Shown: positions 13,131 to 25,259, counted from the stretch's first letter. The stretch: 64,000 nt of DNA from Hoplostethus atlanticus (GCA_034670405.1 JAXDDX010000123.1:927501-991500), one strand, 5' to 3'. Translations and numbers: made by a program. Notes: generated by a model from the letters alone, not told the origin.

Positions 13131-13856
13131 ACAGTGAGATGGTCCCTCTGGACTGCTTGCGTCCTCGTTCTTTTACTGCCGCCCACCGGGCCTCCATTCA
13201 GCGAAATGGTGATGACCCTCGCCTTTCCATCAGCCTGTGTGACCTTAGCCTCCAGCAGCAGGAGCTGCATCTGGAGGAAGATGATGAGGGAGAGGAGCAG
13301 TTACAGCCCCTAAGCTCTACCTCCTTCTCTTGCCATGTGCCCCAAAACTCTCAAAACTCCCAGCAGTGCTCACTGCTGCCCACGCTGTTGGACACTGATC
13401 TGCACTTCCACTCGGTGCATGGTATCCATGTTACAGCCCTGGATGAGCAGACGGTGGCTCGGCTGGAGCACCGTAGTGAGGAGAGGACCCTGGTGTTCAC
13501 TAGCCGCCCAATACGCTGCTCAGAGACTGTCTTTGTGAAGGTGACAAAGGCAGGGGCTACGCGGCTTGGGTCTCTGTCCTATGGTGTGACATCATGTGAC
13601 CCGGCCACCCTGAGGCCCAGCGACCTGCCATACAACCCAGAGTCCCTGGTTGACCGTAAGGAGTTCTGGGCAGTGTGCCGGGTGGCAGCGCCGCTCCACA
13701 GTGGGGACATCTTGGGTTTTGTGGTGAATGCAGAAGGGGAGGTCATGTTGAGCCATAATGGCATCAGTGCAGGCATGCAGCTGTGTGTGGATAACTCCAG
13801 ACCACTCTGGATGTTCTATGGTCTGCACGGCACCATCATGCAACTCAGGATCTTAG
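13131..13856 (+). CDS. neurl1: NEURL1 exon encoding the NHR2 domain
   Basis: The acceptor is TTTTTCCACAG ending at 13130 and the donor is GTAAGT from 13857. The first two bases complete a codon begun in the upstream exon, and the last base starts the next, so both flanking introns are phase 1. The exon opens with [17 protein letters not shown], then an acidic stretch (EEDDEGEEQ). NHR2 runs from about 13391 ([11 protein letters not shown]) to the exon end, with family hallmarks [30 protein letters not shown] and [14 protein letters not shown] domains bind target proteins such as Notch ligands. An open-frame start at 13109 lies in the intron and is not a real initiation site. An inverted-repeat element ends 50 bp upstream of this exon. 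Confidence 0.96.
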
Positions 13857-14819
13857 GTAAGTTCACTCAAGCACTGGTTTGGGGTCCCTAAAAAAGAATC
13901 AAATGGAATCAAATGTTATATTTATAAAAGTTTCTTCAATATAAAATAATGTGAATTAAAGGAAAAATCCACCTTAAAACACTTAAAACAGCTATTGGCA
14001 ATGTACCTGCATTTCTGGGCCCATTTTTTGTTTGGTGGTGTATTGTATTTATCCTTGTAGCTAACAAGCTAAATGTATCATATAACGGCGATATATTTGA
14101 GATATAATAGAGTTTAAAAGCAGAACAAATGTAAAACATCAACGGTAAACATCAGATTTTGGTATCAGTCTCTCAGAATCAAAGAGTAAGGTCTTCTTTC
14201 TACCGGAGGACCTAGGTTTGTGTCAGTAAACATCCGTCCTGCTTAAGAGTCCTTGAGCAAGACCCCGGATCCCTATCAGCTATCACCCATAACCCTAGCC
14301 CCATGGGTGCTGTTGTGTAGTTGATTCTGTGGTGGACCTGCCTGAAGGAGGCAAGCGAAAATACAACACGGATCAACAAAATATCTCATTGTTGTAGTTG
14401 TTGAAATGAACTTAGGACAATTGGATTGGCTAATTAAGTAAAACAATATATCAATCAGGAAATATGCAAGTGTTGAAAAGAGCTTCTAGATGCCTCAGTT
14501 AACATTTTCCATTCAGAAGTAAATGCAGTCTCTGATCCTTGAATGACCCTTGGAGACTGGATTCCAGCTCAGCCAAGTCATGAAATAGTTTCCTTTGCTT
14601 ACTTTGCTGCTCTCTGAGGTATTTTTTTTTTTATCATCTCATATATCTCTCTTGGAATTCACAGTCTCCACCCACTGTTTGCATATGAATGTAAACTTTG
14701 CATCTTCAGTCGAGCAGAATTTCTGCCGACTCAGTTTGAATTTGATCCCAGCAGAACATTTAGACAATTTTACCACTCGGCCAACTGAAGGTATTCTGAA
14801 ATAATTCATATTTAATCAC

Positions 14820-14859
<40 letters not shown>

Positions 14860-17800
14860 TACTTTGTTTTCACAGTTTTTCATTTATTTTATAATGTGTG
14901 CTTGCGAAGCCCTTTTAGATTGTAACTTTGATTAAGGGCTGTGCAAATAAACTTGACTTGACTTGACTAGCAGCGACCTATCAGTATGCATGGCAACCCA
15001 ATGAGAGTCTTCAGGGGGTTCAGGACTATCAGACCCAAAATTACCAGAATAATAACATGTCAAAAGATAAATAATGGCTGACGGCCTCAGGAACACAAGC
15101 AGTGCTGGTGGTTGGTGGTTTTAGATCATGTTTCTTTCCATGAGGTTTTTCAGTGGTTTCCAATGATTTTGATAAAGGTGTAAATTTAACCATACTTGCC
15201 ATACTGCACACCCATAACATGGATATATTATCTGTTTTTCCATGCAAATGATGCTGCTGATGATTATAAGGGGAAACAAAGATTGTTAGTTGAAGATCTG
15301 TCTTTGATAATGCATGGAAATTTGCAATTTGCTCACAGAAAAGTTTTACATTTCTGATCTGTTTCTTAGATCAGAAGATATTTTGGTGCATACAATAAGT
15401 ATACAGTAAGTGCACTGTAGGAATTTCCACCCAGTTTGGTAAATGTCACTAATATCACCAAGAGTTCCCTTTGAGCAACATATCTACTCTGTATTAGTTT
15501 TTATTAGTTTTGTGTGAATGTAATTCAAGCTGACATTACTCATTTTTAACATTGCTGCACTTCAGGGATTCAAAATTATTTTTCTTTTTCATATGATCGA
15601 GCCTTAGCATCACTTGGATGTTTATTATTTTATTATGATATATGATGCAAAATATTGTAAAATTCTGCCTGTAAGCACAAATGTGAGTGCTTTTGATTTG
15701 CTTATAAGCCCTGCAGAGGCTGGCGTTTGTCTTCATGTGTTGAACACCCTGTTCCTACCTAGCTTTATATTCTGGTCATGTTGTTAATGATAATGATTCT
15801 GGCCCATCCTGTTACACTGTTCTCCTCACAGAATATGGAATAAGAGGGGAAGTTTCTTCGGACCTTATAGTGATAGTCAAAATGCATTTTGTCCGTCTTT
15901 TTTTCTTCTTTACTCCTATAATTCCTTTCCTGATTACAACCTGTCAAAGAAAGGGAAATTGCATTGGCCTCCTCTCCTCTCCTCTCCTCTCCCCTCCCTC
16001 CTCTCCTCTCCTCTCCTCTCCTCTCCTCTTCTCTCCACTCCACTCCACTCCACTCCACTCCTCTTCTCCTTGTGTTGTCTGTCAGACCAGAGCCAGACCA
16101 ACTGAGGTTGTTATTTCTGTCTTGTGTGGGCTCCCAGCAGCCAGCATTATGTATCTGGAGGGGGCCTGTGATAGCTCCTTATGATGCCCTCAATATGCAT
16201 TATTAAAATGTGATTGCGTGGAGATTTCAGATGCTGGGTTTTCTACCCACACCACATTCCTGGTGACTGGTCCTCCATTCATCACTCTGCACCTCCTTTT
16301 TCCCTGTACATTTCCTTCCTCACTCCTCCTCTCCTGATTTTTGACGGTATAAATGTTCCTTGAGTCATTACCCACTCCAGCTGTGGGGAGTGCATTTGTG
16401 ACGTCTGTCCTCACCCACTCACTGCAGCCACACGCCATGAGTTGCCATGGAAACATCTAGCCACCGAGGCAAGTGACAGTTTCTTATGGTCGGGTGTTGT
16501 CAGGCCTGTGAAGTGGAACAGATGGGAGTCTGTTGCTCTCACATTGTCATTTTGTCTGCATTATATTATCTTAGAAACCAAGATTTTACATTGTTCACGT
16601 TAGATTTCCAAATCAGTAATGGCCTAGTTTTCTGTATCTGCATCACAACCCTATCCGGGTGTCCTGGTGTGTGTTTGTGTGTATTTGTTTCTGTATGTGG
16701 TTGGCTGGAATCATAAATCATGTATCTCTTCGATGCCAACATACTAGAAAAAGAGCCTTGTGTGGTGTGGCAGAAATCCCTACTTTTGATACCCATGCAT
16801 TGAAAGCCACTTTGCACAGACAGATTTATTTGGATCCTCAAATAGGCCTCCTGTACTGCCTGCATATGCAAAAACTTTCACAAACACATTCCTGGTCACA
16901 CAGCCAGTGGTGAATTCATATAATGAGAGAAGATGAGAGGTACTCTAGATGAAAGGGTGTATGAATAGACATGAAGGTTATCCGTTCTGTCTTATTAGAG
17001 GTGAGCAAGAGGGTTGCTAACAGCTGGGCTGTCACATAGGTCATGAAGTGGGTAATGGTAGGGACTTATTTGTAGCCTTGCACTGTATATATGCTTCTGT
17101 ATGCACAGGAAATGGTAAGATAAAGACGACCCTGAAAAAAGCATCTCTGCAAGTAGGTACAAACTGCTGGTTCCAATAGTAACCGTCTTTGGATAGCTTT
17201 TTGGATAGATTAGCAACAGTGCGATGGAATTGCGGTTTTTTCTGTATCTGTTGATTTTTGAGCAGCAACCTGGTTGCCATATGACCATGTATTTGTAAAG
17301 GCTACCAGGGTTGGTATATGCAAGTTGAAACTGAGACACCAGTACTTGGGGTGGTCCAAGTGAAAGACTTCAGAGTTATTGTGTACATTGTTCTCTTTTT
17401 TAAATTCTTATTTAATTTATTTTATAATTGTTTACCATCCCTGTCGTTGACCATCTCCTACTATGAGGGAAGTAAGGAATAGTTATTTTAGGGAAATTTG
17501 AGTGAGCAAATTACTGACAAAACGGGGAGGATGTAGACTAACAGTATGAATTATTTAGCACATGGAAGGATGGTTGTGCCAAGCCACTAGCCAGCCTGAC
17601 AGTGTATTTCTGTCATGGTCAGTTGAAGGACATTGTGTAAACAACAATACTTTGTGCCTGCCAGACAGACTATATCAGAATGTGTCTGAGAAATTGGCAT
17701 AGGCATTCTCCTCTGTGAGGTGAGATGAGCTGCCAGTATGAGAACTGATGCCAGCGGTGATGGTTATGAGGAGCGGATGGGGATGGATGGCAAAGGACAG

Positions 17801-18851
17801 ACAACAGCTACCTTGTGGAACTATTCAGACCGAACATGGGTGCATGAAGGAGCACGGGGGTCCTTGGTGTCCTCAGCGAGACTGCACCACCTCACAGGCT
17901 CCTGACTCATTCGCAGACACCCACACACACTCTGTGGACCATAAGTCATCTGCAAGGAGATAGCACAGACTGAGAGTGGACAGACTGAGACACAGAGAGA
18001 GAGAGATGCACCAAGACATCCACTCTACTCCATGTGCCAATTATCAGCTCTGACTAACCTCTCAGAGCTGCACACTGTGAAACTTAGATTTCCAATCCTC
18101 TGTTGAGCACTCAGTATCTCATAGATTATCTGTATGTTTATATACAGAACAGACCAGTTAGAAATGTACATATTTAGTGAGACACGGTTGTCTTTTCTGC
18201 ATCTCCAGGCTCATCTCTGCACCCAGACCTCCGAGGGCCATCGGCACCCAGCTCCCCATCCTGTACACCCAACACTCCCACGCTGCTGTGCAGTGGCAAC
18301 TCAGAGCCCAATCTCAATACACCCTTTAACATCAACCTCAACTCCAGCCTCAACACCAGCTACCAGACAGCCTTCGCTTCCTCCACAGGTCTGTCCATTT
18401 GTCTTTTCTCTTTTTCCCTCCTCTCCTTTGGCTCCCTGGGGTGGTATAAGTGATTTCATCGCTTCATCGTTTCATCATTCCATCTATTTCTTGATCTATA
18501 GGGTATGCAGTAGGCCTCTCTCCACCATGACATGCTCTCTCTCACTCACTCACAACTTATTTCTCAATCACATCTCTAATATCTGTCGTTTTTTTTTTTA
18601 TCTCAGGTACAACCCCGGGCTCTCCAATCTCCAGCCACCCAGAGTCCCCTACCTTCCCATCATGCTCAGGCTTGTGGAGTGACGAGTGTACCATTTGCTA
18701 TGAGAATGTTGTGGATACAGTTCTGTATGCCTGCGGACACATGTGTCTCTGCTATGCCTGTGGCCTCAAACTCAAGAAGATGGCCAATGCTTGCTGCCCC
18801 ATCTGCAGGAGGACAATCAAAGACATCATAAAGACCTACCGAAGTACATAG
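13131..18851 (+). CDS. neurl1: NEURL1 (neuralized E3 ubiquitin ligase 1), 3' part: NHR2 and RING
   Basis: Three coding exons (13131-13856, 18209-18388, 18607-18851) join in one frame; every intron is phase 1 and GT-AG. The 382 residues contain a neuralized homology repeat (NHR2, about residues 87-241), a Ser/Pro/Asn-rich linker and a C-terminal RING finger (about 329-368), ending in [11 protein letters not shown]. Human NEURL1 is about 574 residues, so roughly 190 N-terminal residues, including NHR1 and the myristoylated N terminus, lie upstream of the window. Known role: RING E3 ligase at the plasma membrane and endosomes that promotes Notch-ligand endocytosis, and in neurons modifies CPEB3. 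The last residues match the human protein as I remember it much better than NEURL1B would, and the neighbour SH3PXD2A supports NEURL1. Which teleost duplicate (aa or ab) this is cannot be told here. The exon frames are uninterrupted. Confidence 0.95.
14185..14375 (+). mobile_element. Decayed tRNA-derived SINE
   Basis: It has the teleost SINE layout: TACCGGAGGACCTAGGTTTG (degenerate B box), CATCCGTCCTGCT, AGTCCTTGAGCAAGACCC (CORE-like block), and a GGGTGCTG segment. Many changes mark it as old. Boundaries are approximate. Confidence 0.6.
14824..14852. repeat. CA microsatellite
   Basis: Pure CA repeat just before the LINE-like tail. Confidence 0.95.
14862..14968 (+). mobile_element. 3' tail of a non-LTR retroelement
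   Basis: The sequence GGGCTGTGCAAATAAACTTG followed by a TTGAC/ACTTG pentamer repeat (to 14968) is the characteristic end of a very common fish retroelement. Only the tail is present, as expected from 5' truncation. Confidence 0.55.
15968..16070. repeat. CTCCT pentanucleotide / polypyrimidine tract
   Basis: About 100 bases almost purely C/T on the + strand, mostly CTCCT repeats with a CACTC block at 16036-16060. Apparent open frames through it encode Ser/Pro/Leu repeats and are not genes. Confidence 0.9.
18209..18388 (+). CDS. neurl1: NEURL1 exon encoding the Ser/Pro/Asn-rich linker
   Basis: The acceptor is TGCATCTCCAG ending at 18208; the donor GTCTGT at 18389 is weak but is the one that keeps phase. 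Both ends are phase 1. The 59 whole codons encode a low-complexity linker ([17 protein letters not shown], then [19 protein letters not shown]) between NHR2 and RING. Proline-rich linkers of this kind are poorly conserved in the family, so identity rests on the frame-consistent junctions with flanking exons. A continuing open frame past 18388 encodes nothing family-like. Confidence 0.88.
18607..18851 (+). CDS. neurl1: NEURL1 terminal coding exon: RING finger and stop
   Basis: The acceptor (TTTTTTATCTCAG) ends at 18606 and the TAG stop is 18849-18851. The RING finger spans 18687-18806: C-T-I-C, then [10 protein letters not shown], then C-C-P-I-C, with all expected Cys/His ligands present. This is the E2-binding catalytic module. 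The C terminus [14 protein letters not shown] is nearly identical to the remembered human ending. The Ser/Pro-rich start ([14 protein letters not shown]) continues the linker, and [11 protein letters not shown] leads into the RING as in the family. Confidence 0.97.
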
Positions 18852-21685
18852 ACTTGAAATAGTCGGTACAGCACATCTGAGGTTCAGCTCAGGAGGTTGT
18901 CAAAGGCCATCAAAGACCTTGTACAGACACATCACATGTGACTTATGGCTTAGCTAGACCATGAAGACATTTTATGGGCCTAGCAGAGCATAAAAGCCCC
19001 GCTTGTTTGTGTGAAATCTGGCTCAGGTACACTACAGTCGGACATTAAAACCCATCATAAATGACATTTGATCTATGTTATGTGAAATTCATAGCCTTGG
19101 AGAGCTCACCATGTTTCTTACTTGTGATGTCTCAGTAAGGACCCAGCGATGACATTTATCAGAAACCATCAAAAGCATGGTGTGGTCAACAAAAACAAAA
19201 TATGTGGTACAAATTGCAGATTGGACTGGCACCTCAAAGCCACATCTTGGCCTACTGTTGTCCAGCAACTGCCTGCGGTCTTTGCATCTATTGTAGGGGA
19301 GGTGTAATCTGAAGAGAAGTCTGTCTTACTGCAGAACAATGACGGGATGGAGATCCTGTGGTTTCATCGGCTGCTCCTTCGCTGCTTGTCAAAAAAAACG
19401 AAGGTAGAAATGTGTTGTTTTAGAGTCAGTCCTCTGGTGAATCTGAGTGAAAATCACCACAAAATGGTTTTGCCAGAGGCTTGCAACCAGAAGCCAGTCA
19501 GGACTGAAGAGGAAAAACAAGGATGACTTTATGTTGCTTATTTGTACAGTTAAGAGAAGTGATGGGTAAAATTCCTTGAACATCCCATTTTTAGCATTTT
19601 TAGATGCATTTGTTTTATATAAGTGCTTCTCTTGCAATAATATACAGTAAAATGCCTAAACCTAGACTCTAAAAAGTCATTAAAAAAGACATATTTTGTG
19701 GTAAATGGAAGGTGTTTTGTACAATATCCTCTCACTATATGCTGTGCTCTGTGAACTTCAGTCAGGAGAGACAGGAGAGACTGTGAAGGGTAAAATGTGT
19801 GAACATTCTCACCATAGAAGGTCACACGGTGAACGAGGATGTAAATCAATGAAGAGGGAGAGAGAGAGAGAGAGAGGAGGCGGAGAGAGGATGTTGTATG
19901 TTTACTATGAGAGATGAGACACGGTGAAGGAAGGGGCACCTTTGCCGTGTGTCTGCAGAGCATTCAGTGCAAAGAAACGGTTTGCTCAGGTACACCATAT
20001 ATATCAAGACGCTGTATGGAGGCCTGCAAAATGTGGGACTTGCACGTCCAGTTCCTTGGCAGTCACCCTGCCATCTCCGGCTGCTGAGTAAGGCTGGTGG
20101 ATGGTGTTCGAGAAAAGTCAGTGTAGTATTTTTAAAAAATGGCTAATGTGAATGCAGATGATGAAGCAACTTTTTTTGTTATACTCATGAAATGGTTTTA
20201 GTGTAGTAAGTTGTTGATGGGTTTGCTTACTTCAGATTACACGTTTCTCTTTCATATGTATGTTAAAGTAGGATATGGATATTTGTATTGAAAAGCAATT
20301 GTGTGTGGTATACAATTTGCTTGTACATCACCCATGAGATCCATGTTCATGTGCACTGTGTTTACAAGTGTGAACAAATCAACTGTATTCACACGTGTGC
20401 AGTCGGTGTCGAGGACGTAGCTTGTTATTGTTGGACTGTGTGAGATTTACATTGGCATATCAGTTGCTGAGTGCTGCTTTCAGTCTTTAAAGCAAATGTT
20501 AAAGCAAACTCCTAGGACTAATGTATTATATACAACTCTGAATTGTAAAAAAAAAAAATTGTAAAATATTTTGTGGTAAATCTTTTTTTTTCCATGGTGT
20601 CTAAGCTTGTCATCTCACCACTATCAAAGGAAAATTATAGATTGTGCAGTACAGCATTTGTGTTGTAGTGGCATTTTACTATTCTTGTGTGCCTTTAAGG
20701 AATCTGGACATACATTGGTCAGGCTACAATACTGAGGAAACCAATTCTGTATTAGGAGGAATTTTGAGGTTCATATTAATCCTGGGTGTCTCTGATGTGA
20801 GGAGCTGTAACCACACAACCTAACAACCAATGCAAAGCTATTGTGTTTGATTTTGAAGCAAACATTTCAATGTGCTTAATATCAGTGTATGAAGTGATTC
20901 ACTGCTGATTATAAAAATGTCTAAATATCGTGCCGTCCCCTCTGTCACTGCATTGCATAATACTGGAATTTTGTTGTGCTTGAGAAATGCTCAGCTTTTA
21001 CTTTTCTACCTGTTTTTTTTTCTGACCAAATATGACCTTGCAGAAATGAATCGTGAAACATTTTGATAGAAAAAAAATTATATTGACAATGACTGTAATT
21101 ATAACTGTACATTATGAGATTTATTTATTTTGTCAATGCTACTATAAGGAATTATCACTGTGTTTGTTTTTATGTATCATGTCAGAAAAAATTGACTGTT
21201 TGTTATTTTATTGTCGGCTAGGTAAAGACTATAGAAAACTTTCTTCCCCTGTAAGGCACTGTGTTTGTTTTAGCTGATTTTCACTATAAAATAATGGTAT
21301 TAATATGGGATTATAACGAGTAAAGTTGGTATTGCTTAATTTATTAGTTGGTGTCCAAATCATATCTTTCCTACTTTTGCACATTTCAGTCCTTTCTTCA
21401 AATTTATGTTGTAGTAGAGCAGGCATGAATTCTAGACATAATCCTGACAACCTGTTTGAAATAGTTTCTCAAATGTGACCAAATATTTACAGAGTGCAAA
21501 CAAAACCAGCAAGGAAGTGAAGGAAGATTTTGTGTTTTTTGGAAAAAGAAAACCAGTTTCCTGTGTTTGGAATTTCTATTAGTTGTCAAAAATCATTCTT
21601 AAGCAGATTTCTGAATTTGCTAATTATGTTCATGATGCTATTCAGGTGACAAAACGTTAAATAAAGTTCAAGAACAGAACCGCTG
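18852..21685 (+). other. neurl1: Probable NEURL1 3' UTR
   Basis: About 2.8 kb without any credible coding exon follows the stop. The end is placed at the first convincing poly(A) signal, AATAAA at 21660-21665; another AATAAA at 21760-21765 could serve instead. The stretch is AT-rich with scattered T runs and a short GA-rich tract (19855-19885). Long 3' UTRs are usual for this gene, but the extent is inference. Confidence 0.55.
21660..21665 (+). other. neurl1: Candidate poly(A) signal of NEURL1
   Basis: Canonical AATAAA, with a T-rich tract about 25-35 bases downstream. It is the first plain AATAAA I found after the stop. A second copy at 21760-21765 is the alternative. Confidence 0.45.
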
Positions 21686-21765
21686 GCTTTAATTTCTTAC
21701 TCTGTGTTTAGTAAAGTCAGTATCCTACTTTGGTGCAGGCACATAATGATTCAAATTGTAATAAA

Positions 21766-23023
21766 CAGTTAAAACTGGTCATTTCATTGTTACAGTACCT
21801 ATGTGGCTATTTTAAGGCAATCTGGACAAGGAGATTATGTATTACTGATTGAGTAACTTTTTTATTTATTTTTTTTCTTCAAGAAAATCAAACTTGGGCA
21901 ATACTTAAAGAACAAAAAGTCAGTCATCTCTCAGATGCCTATAATAATCAGGGTCATTCTCCACGCACGGTAGTATTCTTGTGTAACATCCCACCATACT
22001 GTATGAATAAGGACGGCAAGGCTTTTTAGTAAACAGCTATAACTCACCAAGAAAGTGTTTAGAGCCGTGGTATGTGAACCTGGCCAGAGTGAACATCATC
22101 TGTTATTTACTACCCTGCAGGCCTGGCTCTAATGCAGGACTGTTTTAGACTGCAATCCAATCAGCACAAATACAACCCATGACGTCTGGACATGAAACAG
22201 GCAGCGGTGGCCATTGTTCATGGCCAAGTGTTCTCAGAGATATACAGGGGGAAATACACAGCCAGGGTTTGTGAAAGTGACATGAATACAGTAGATCTCA
22301 CTGGTGTCTGTGTACACACAGACTTTCCAGTCAGACCTCTCAGTGAACCTGGCCGCCTTCTTTCAAACGGCTTAAGGCTTTGACAGACGTGTTTGAGTTG
22401 TGTTGTGATATATCTCTTCTAGGCATGTTTTGGGTTAAACGTATTAAGGTATTTGGTGTATTAGGGTATCAGATTTGTATTGAAGAAACACTCAGTGATA
22501 TTGATTTTGAATTCTAACTAGAGAGATCAGATACTCAGTTTGCTCCTCTGCTGTAGTTAAGGCTTTAAGCTTTGCGTTTACAGTTTGATCCTCAGATTTG
22601 CTGGGCCAACGTCTGAGCAGAAGTGCAAATGTATTTAAAAAGTAAAACATTTGTAAATGGTAAAAAAAAATATATCAATTGACTGATCTGATCTCTCAGG
22701 TCCACAATATCTAATTTGTATGTTGATGAAGGGGGAATGTGAAGGTTACTGTGATGCTGTGCTCGGTCTGCGTTGAGCTGCTGAGTGCTGCTGCCCTCCA
22801 GTGGGCATAGAAAGTTCTAACACCTTAGTATCCACAGGACAGAACCCTTCAACAACAAAACAATCAGTTATGTGTTGTTCTGCCAGCTAACCAAAATGAT
22901 GCTCCTGCATGATTGTAAGTGGATGAATGTGTAAACCAAATTCTCTGTTTGATTTTCACTATACAATACACCATCTTCATCTTCACACCAGCTCCATCCT
23001 TGATTTGAGATGTATTTGTGATG
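21766..23023. other. Intergenic sequence after NEURL1
   Basis: AT-rich unique-looking DNA with no gene, repeat or RNA that I recognise. Open frames here are short and without family resemblance. Confidence 0.7.
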
Positions 23024-23026
23024 TGC

Positions 23027-23378
23027 TCTCACAGAATCAGTCGGAAGTCGCAATGGCTGATTTACGTAGAAACGCCTTTTAATGTCAAAAGTCTATTTTT
23101 GACCATTTTGGTATTTTGACTAATTTTAATAAAACAAAATCTTGGCTTTCATAATCTGTATGAATTATTTCCTATTTTGGAGTGGAAATTTAACTTTGAA
23201 GCATAAAAGCAAGATATGGTATTTGGCGAAGTTGATCGCGGCAGCGGCATTTAGCGATATCTAGCCAGCTGCATCCGCACTTGTTGGTTGTCAAGTTAGC
23301 AAGCTAGTATCGTAATCATCAAGACTTTCAATGGCGTCTGAGAAAGAAGAAGAAATCGCTCGGCAATCACCATATATC
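23027..23378 (+). repeat. First copy of the element's 5' end (unit 1)
   Basis: From TCTCACAGAATCAG to GCTCGGCAATC it matches 23543-23852 plus 25804-25836 with only a handful of substitutions and one 3-base gap over about 340 bases. It includes the ATG at 23331 (ATGGCGTCTGAGAAAGAAG). After 23378 the copies diverge abruptly. Confidence 0.85.
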
Positions 23379-23542
23379 ACTCAGTCATTGGGTTGCACTG
23401 ATTGTGCCGTAATCACTTTAGTTGATTAGCTTTTTGACCAGATAGTCTATGAAACATTACATTTGTAAAATAAGAAGCAGGGTTTTGGTTGGCTATAAAA
23501 GGGTAGCCCCAACAAATATGTCACTTCAGTAGAGACAGGCGT
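23379..23542 (+). other. Spacer between the two 5' ends, with a TATA-like box
   Basis: A 164-base stretch not shared with unit 2. It contains GGCTATAAAAGGG (TATAAAAG at 23494-23501), a good core-promoter match about 50 bases before the second 5' end. Function is unproven. Confidence 0.4.
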
Positions 23543-23852
23543 TCTCACAGAATCAGTAGGATGTCGCAATGGCTGATTTACGTAGAAACGCCTTTTAATG
23601 TCAAAAGTCTATTTTTGACCATTTTGGTATTTTGACTAATTTTAATAAAACAAAATCTTGGCTTTCATAATCTGTATGAATTATTTCCTATTTTGGAGTG
23701 GAAATATAACTTTGAAGCATAAAAGCAAGATATGGTATTTGGCGAAGTTGATCGCGGCAGCGGCATTTAGCGACTAGCCAGCTGCATCCGCACCTGTTGG
23801 TTGTCAAGTTAGCAAGCTAGTATCGTAATCATCAAGACTTTCAATGGCGTCT
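23543..23852 (+). repeat. Second copy of the element's 5' end (unit 2)
   Basis: It begins TCTCACAGAATCAGTAGGAT and is collinear with unit 1 until ATGGCGTCT at 23844-23852, where the next transposon begins. The copy resumes at 25804. Confidence 0.85.
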
Positions 23853-24788
23853 CGTGGTTACACCTGTCGTTTCATGCGATCTCGGTAATCGGAATCTGCT
23901 AATCGGAACACACAAGTGGTGCGTCTACACTTGACAGTTAAATGCGAGCTCTTTGGCCAGATATGTGTTCGGATTTCCGGTTCCCGCGCAGTATTTAAAT
24001 AACCATAACAACAATCCCTGAAAATGGTGCTGGATGTGCGGGAGATTATGCTCCTTTACTTTATGTTAAGAATTGTGTGTAGTCGCGGTAGGGCCCGTAC
24101 AAGGCATTTGCTATTGAGGAGACAACAGCAGGGCGCGAAACGGAAACTGAAACTGTCCAGTCGAGTAAATATTTTGTTTCGGTATTCGTCCAGAGGGGTG
24201 TTCCACGAAGCGAGTTTACCACTTATCCAGGCTTATTTCGCTTAGTCTGGCTCATTTTCAGGTTTATTCGGTTCCACAAAGCAAGCTCAGCATAGTTCAA
24301 GCTAAGTTCTGCCTCGGGGCAGGCTAGATATCAGGCTAAACCACAGTTGAAGCTTAATCGGTACTCCCGTAACACTGATCCGACTGAAACGCAATGATTT
24401 TCAAACAAGGTTCCGCCATCCTAATGTTCAACACTATTACCCTAGACCCTACACTATCAGACATAAAATGTAACGTTAATAGAAAATAAAAAATATAAAA
24501 TTATGTAGGCTGTATCGGGGATACAGTCACGGTTCAGAGCGTTGTTAGGCAACCCCATTTAACCATGAGTGTCCAGCGAGACCTCAAGTGCTGTATTTAA
24601 CAAATTCATTGAAATAATAAAGTATCTTGAATATCTTGAATATATGTCAAGATGTTTCCACGGTTGCTAGGAGACGCATTCACTGTTTCTGTATGGGATA
24701 TACAGTCACTGTAGAACACGCTTTCAACCGATCAATTTCCAGGATGGAAACAACCGATTTCATAAAAATATAATAAAAGTAAGAACCA

Positions 24789-24862
24789 GCCCGAACAGCT
24801 CAGTCAGTAGAGCATGAGACTCTCAGTCTTAAGGTTGTGAGTTTGATCCCCATATAGGGTCC
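24789..24862 (+). pseudogene. tRNA-Lys-like sequence (pseudo-tRNA or SINE head)
   Basis: It starts GCCCGAACAGCTCAGTCAGT and keeps AGAGCATGAGACTCTC, close to eukaryotic tRNA-Lys(CTT). The A box (AGCTCAGTCAGT) and B box (GTTTGATCCCC) are recognisable. The anticodon loop reads CTCTCAG, giving CTC instead of CTT, and the acceptor end (GGGTCC) no longer pairs well with GCCCGAA. So it is not a working tRNA; it is either a pseudogene or the head of a SINE. Confidence 0.65.
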
Positions 24863-25088
24863 AGTACAGTACGATGATTGTAATGTAGTAAGATGAAACC
24901 TTACTTACAGCCTTTACTACATAATTTATGGCGATAGATAGTACATTTACAGTCTTGAGGTTTCATAAATGGCATGGTTTCATTTATAATATTTTTAGCA
25001 CAGCTTTTCAGTTCTTTAATATTGTTGGAACACATAATATTAATTAGGTCTATACAATTTGTTCGTTTTTAATTCAACAATTACTTAC

Positions 25089-25259
25089 GCATTCAATCTA
25101 GCAGCAATTCGTTGCCAATCTTTCTCTCTCCCTTTATTTATGGCAATCGTATTTCCCTTTTCATTGTAATATGGCTGAATTCTCCATAGACCTCCACTAA
25201 AAGTCGCTGTTCAGCGGCCTGAACAATGCGGCTCTGTCTTTACCGTCATTTTTCGCCAT
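25089..25259 (-). pseudogene. Myb/SANT-like DNA-binding exon of a DNA transposon
   Basis: It starts MAKNDGKDRAAL at ATG 25259-25257. Recognisable pieces in shifted frames are AEQRLLVEVYGEF and NEKGNTIAINKGREKDWQRI followed by AARLNA, a typical Myb/SANT-like domain of transposon partner proteins. GTAAGT follows at 25088-25083. The pieces lie in different frames, so the copy is broken, as expected for a non-autonomous element. Confidence 0.6.

Larger units (their letters stand above)
13857..18208 (+). other. neurl1: NEURL1 intron between NHR2 and linker exons
   Basis: GTAAGT donor and CAG acceptor, phase 1. It contains a decayed SINE (about 14185-14375), a LINE-like 3' tail (about 14862-14968), a CA repeat at 14824-14852 and a polypyrimidine CTCCT tract (15968-16070). 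No further exon was recognised, and the phase fits without one. Confidence 0.8.

Noticed and set aside
24789-24862. Functional tRNA-Lys or tRNA-Glu gene
   Set aside because: The anticodon arm and acceptor stem no longer fold properly, and it lies inside a transposon.
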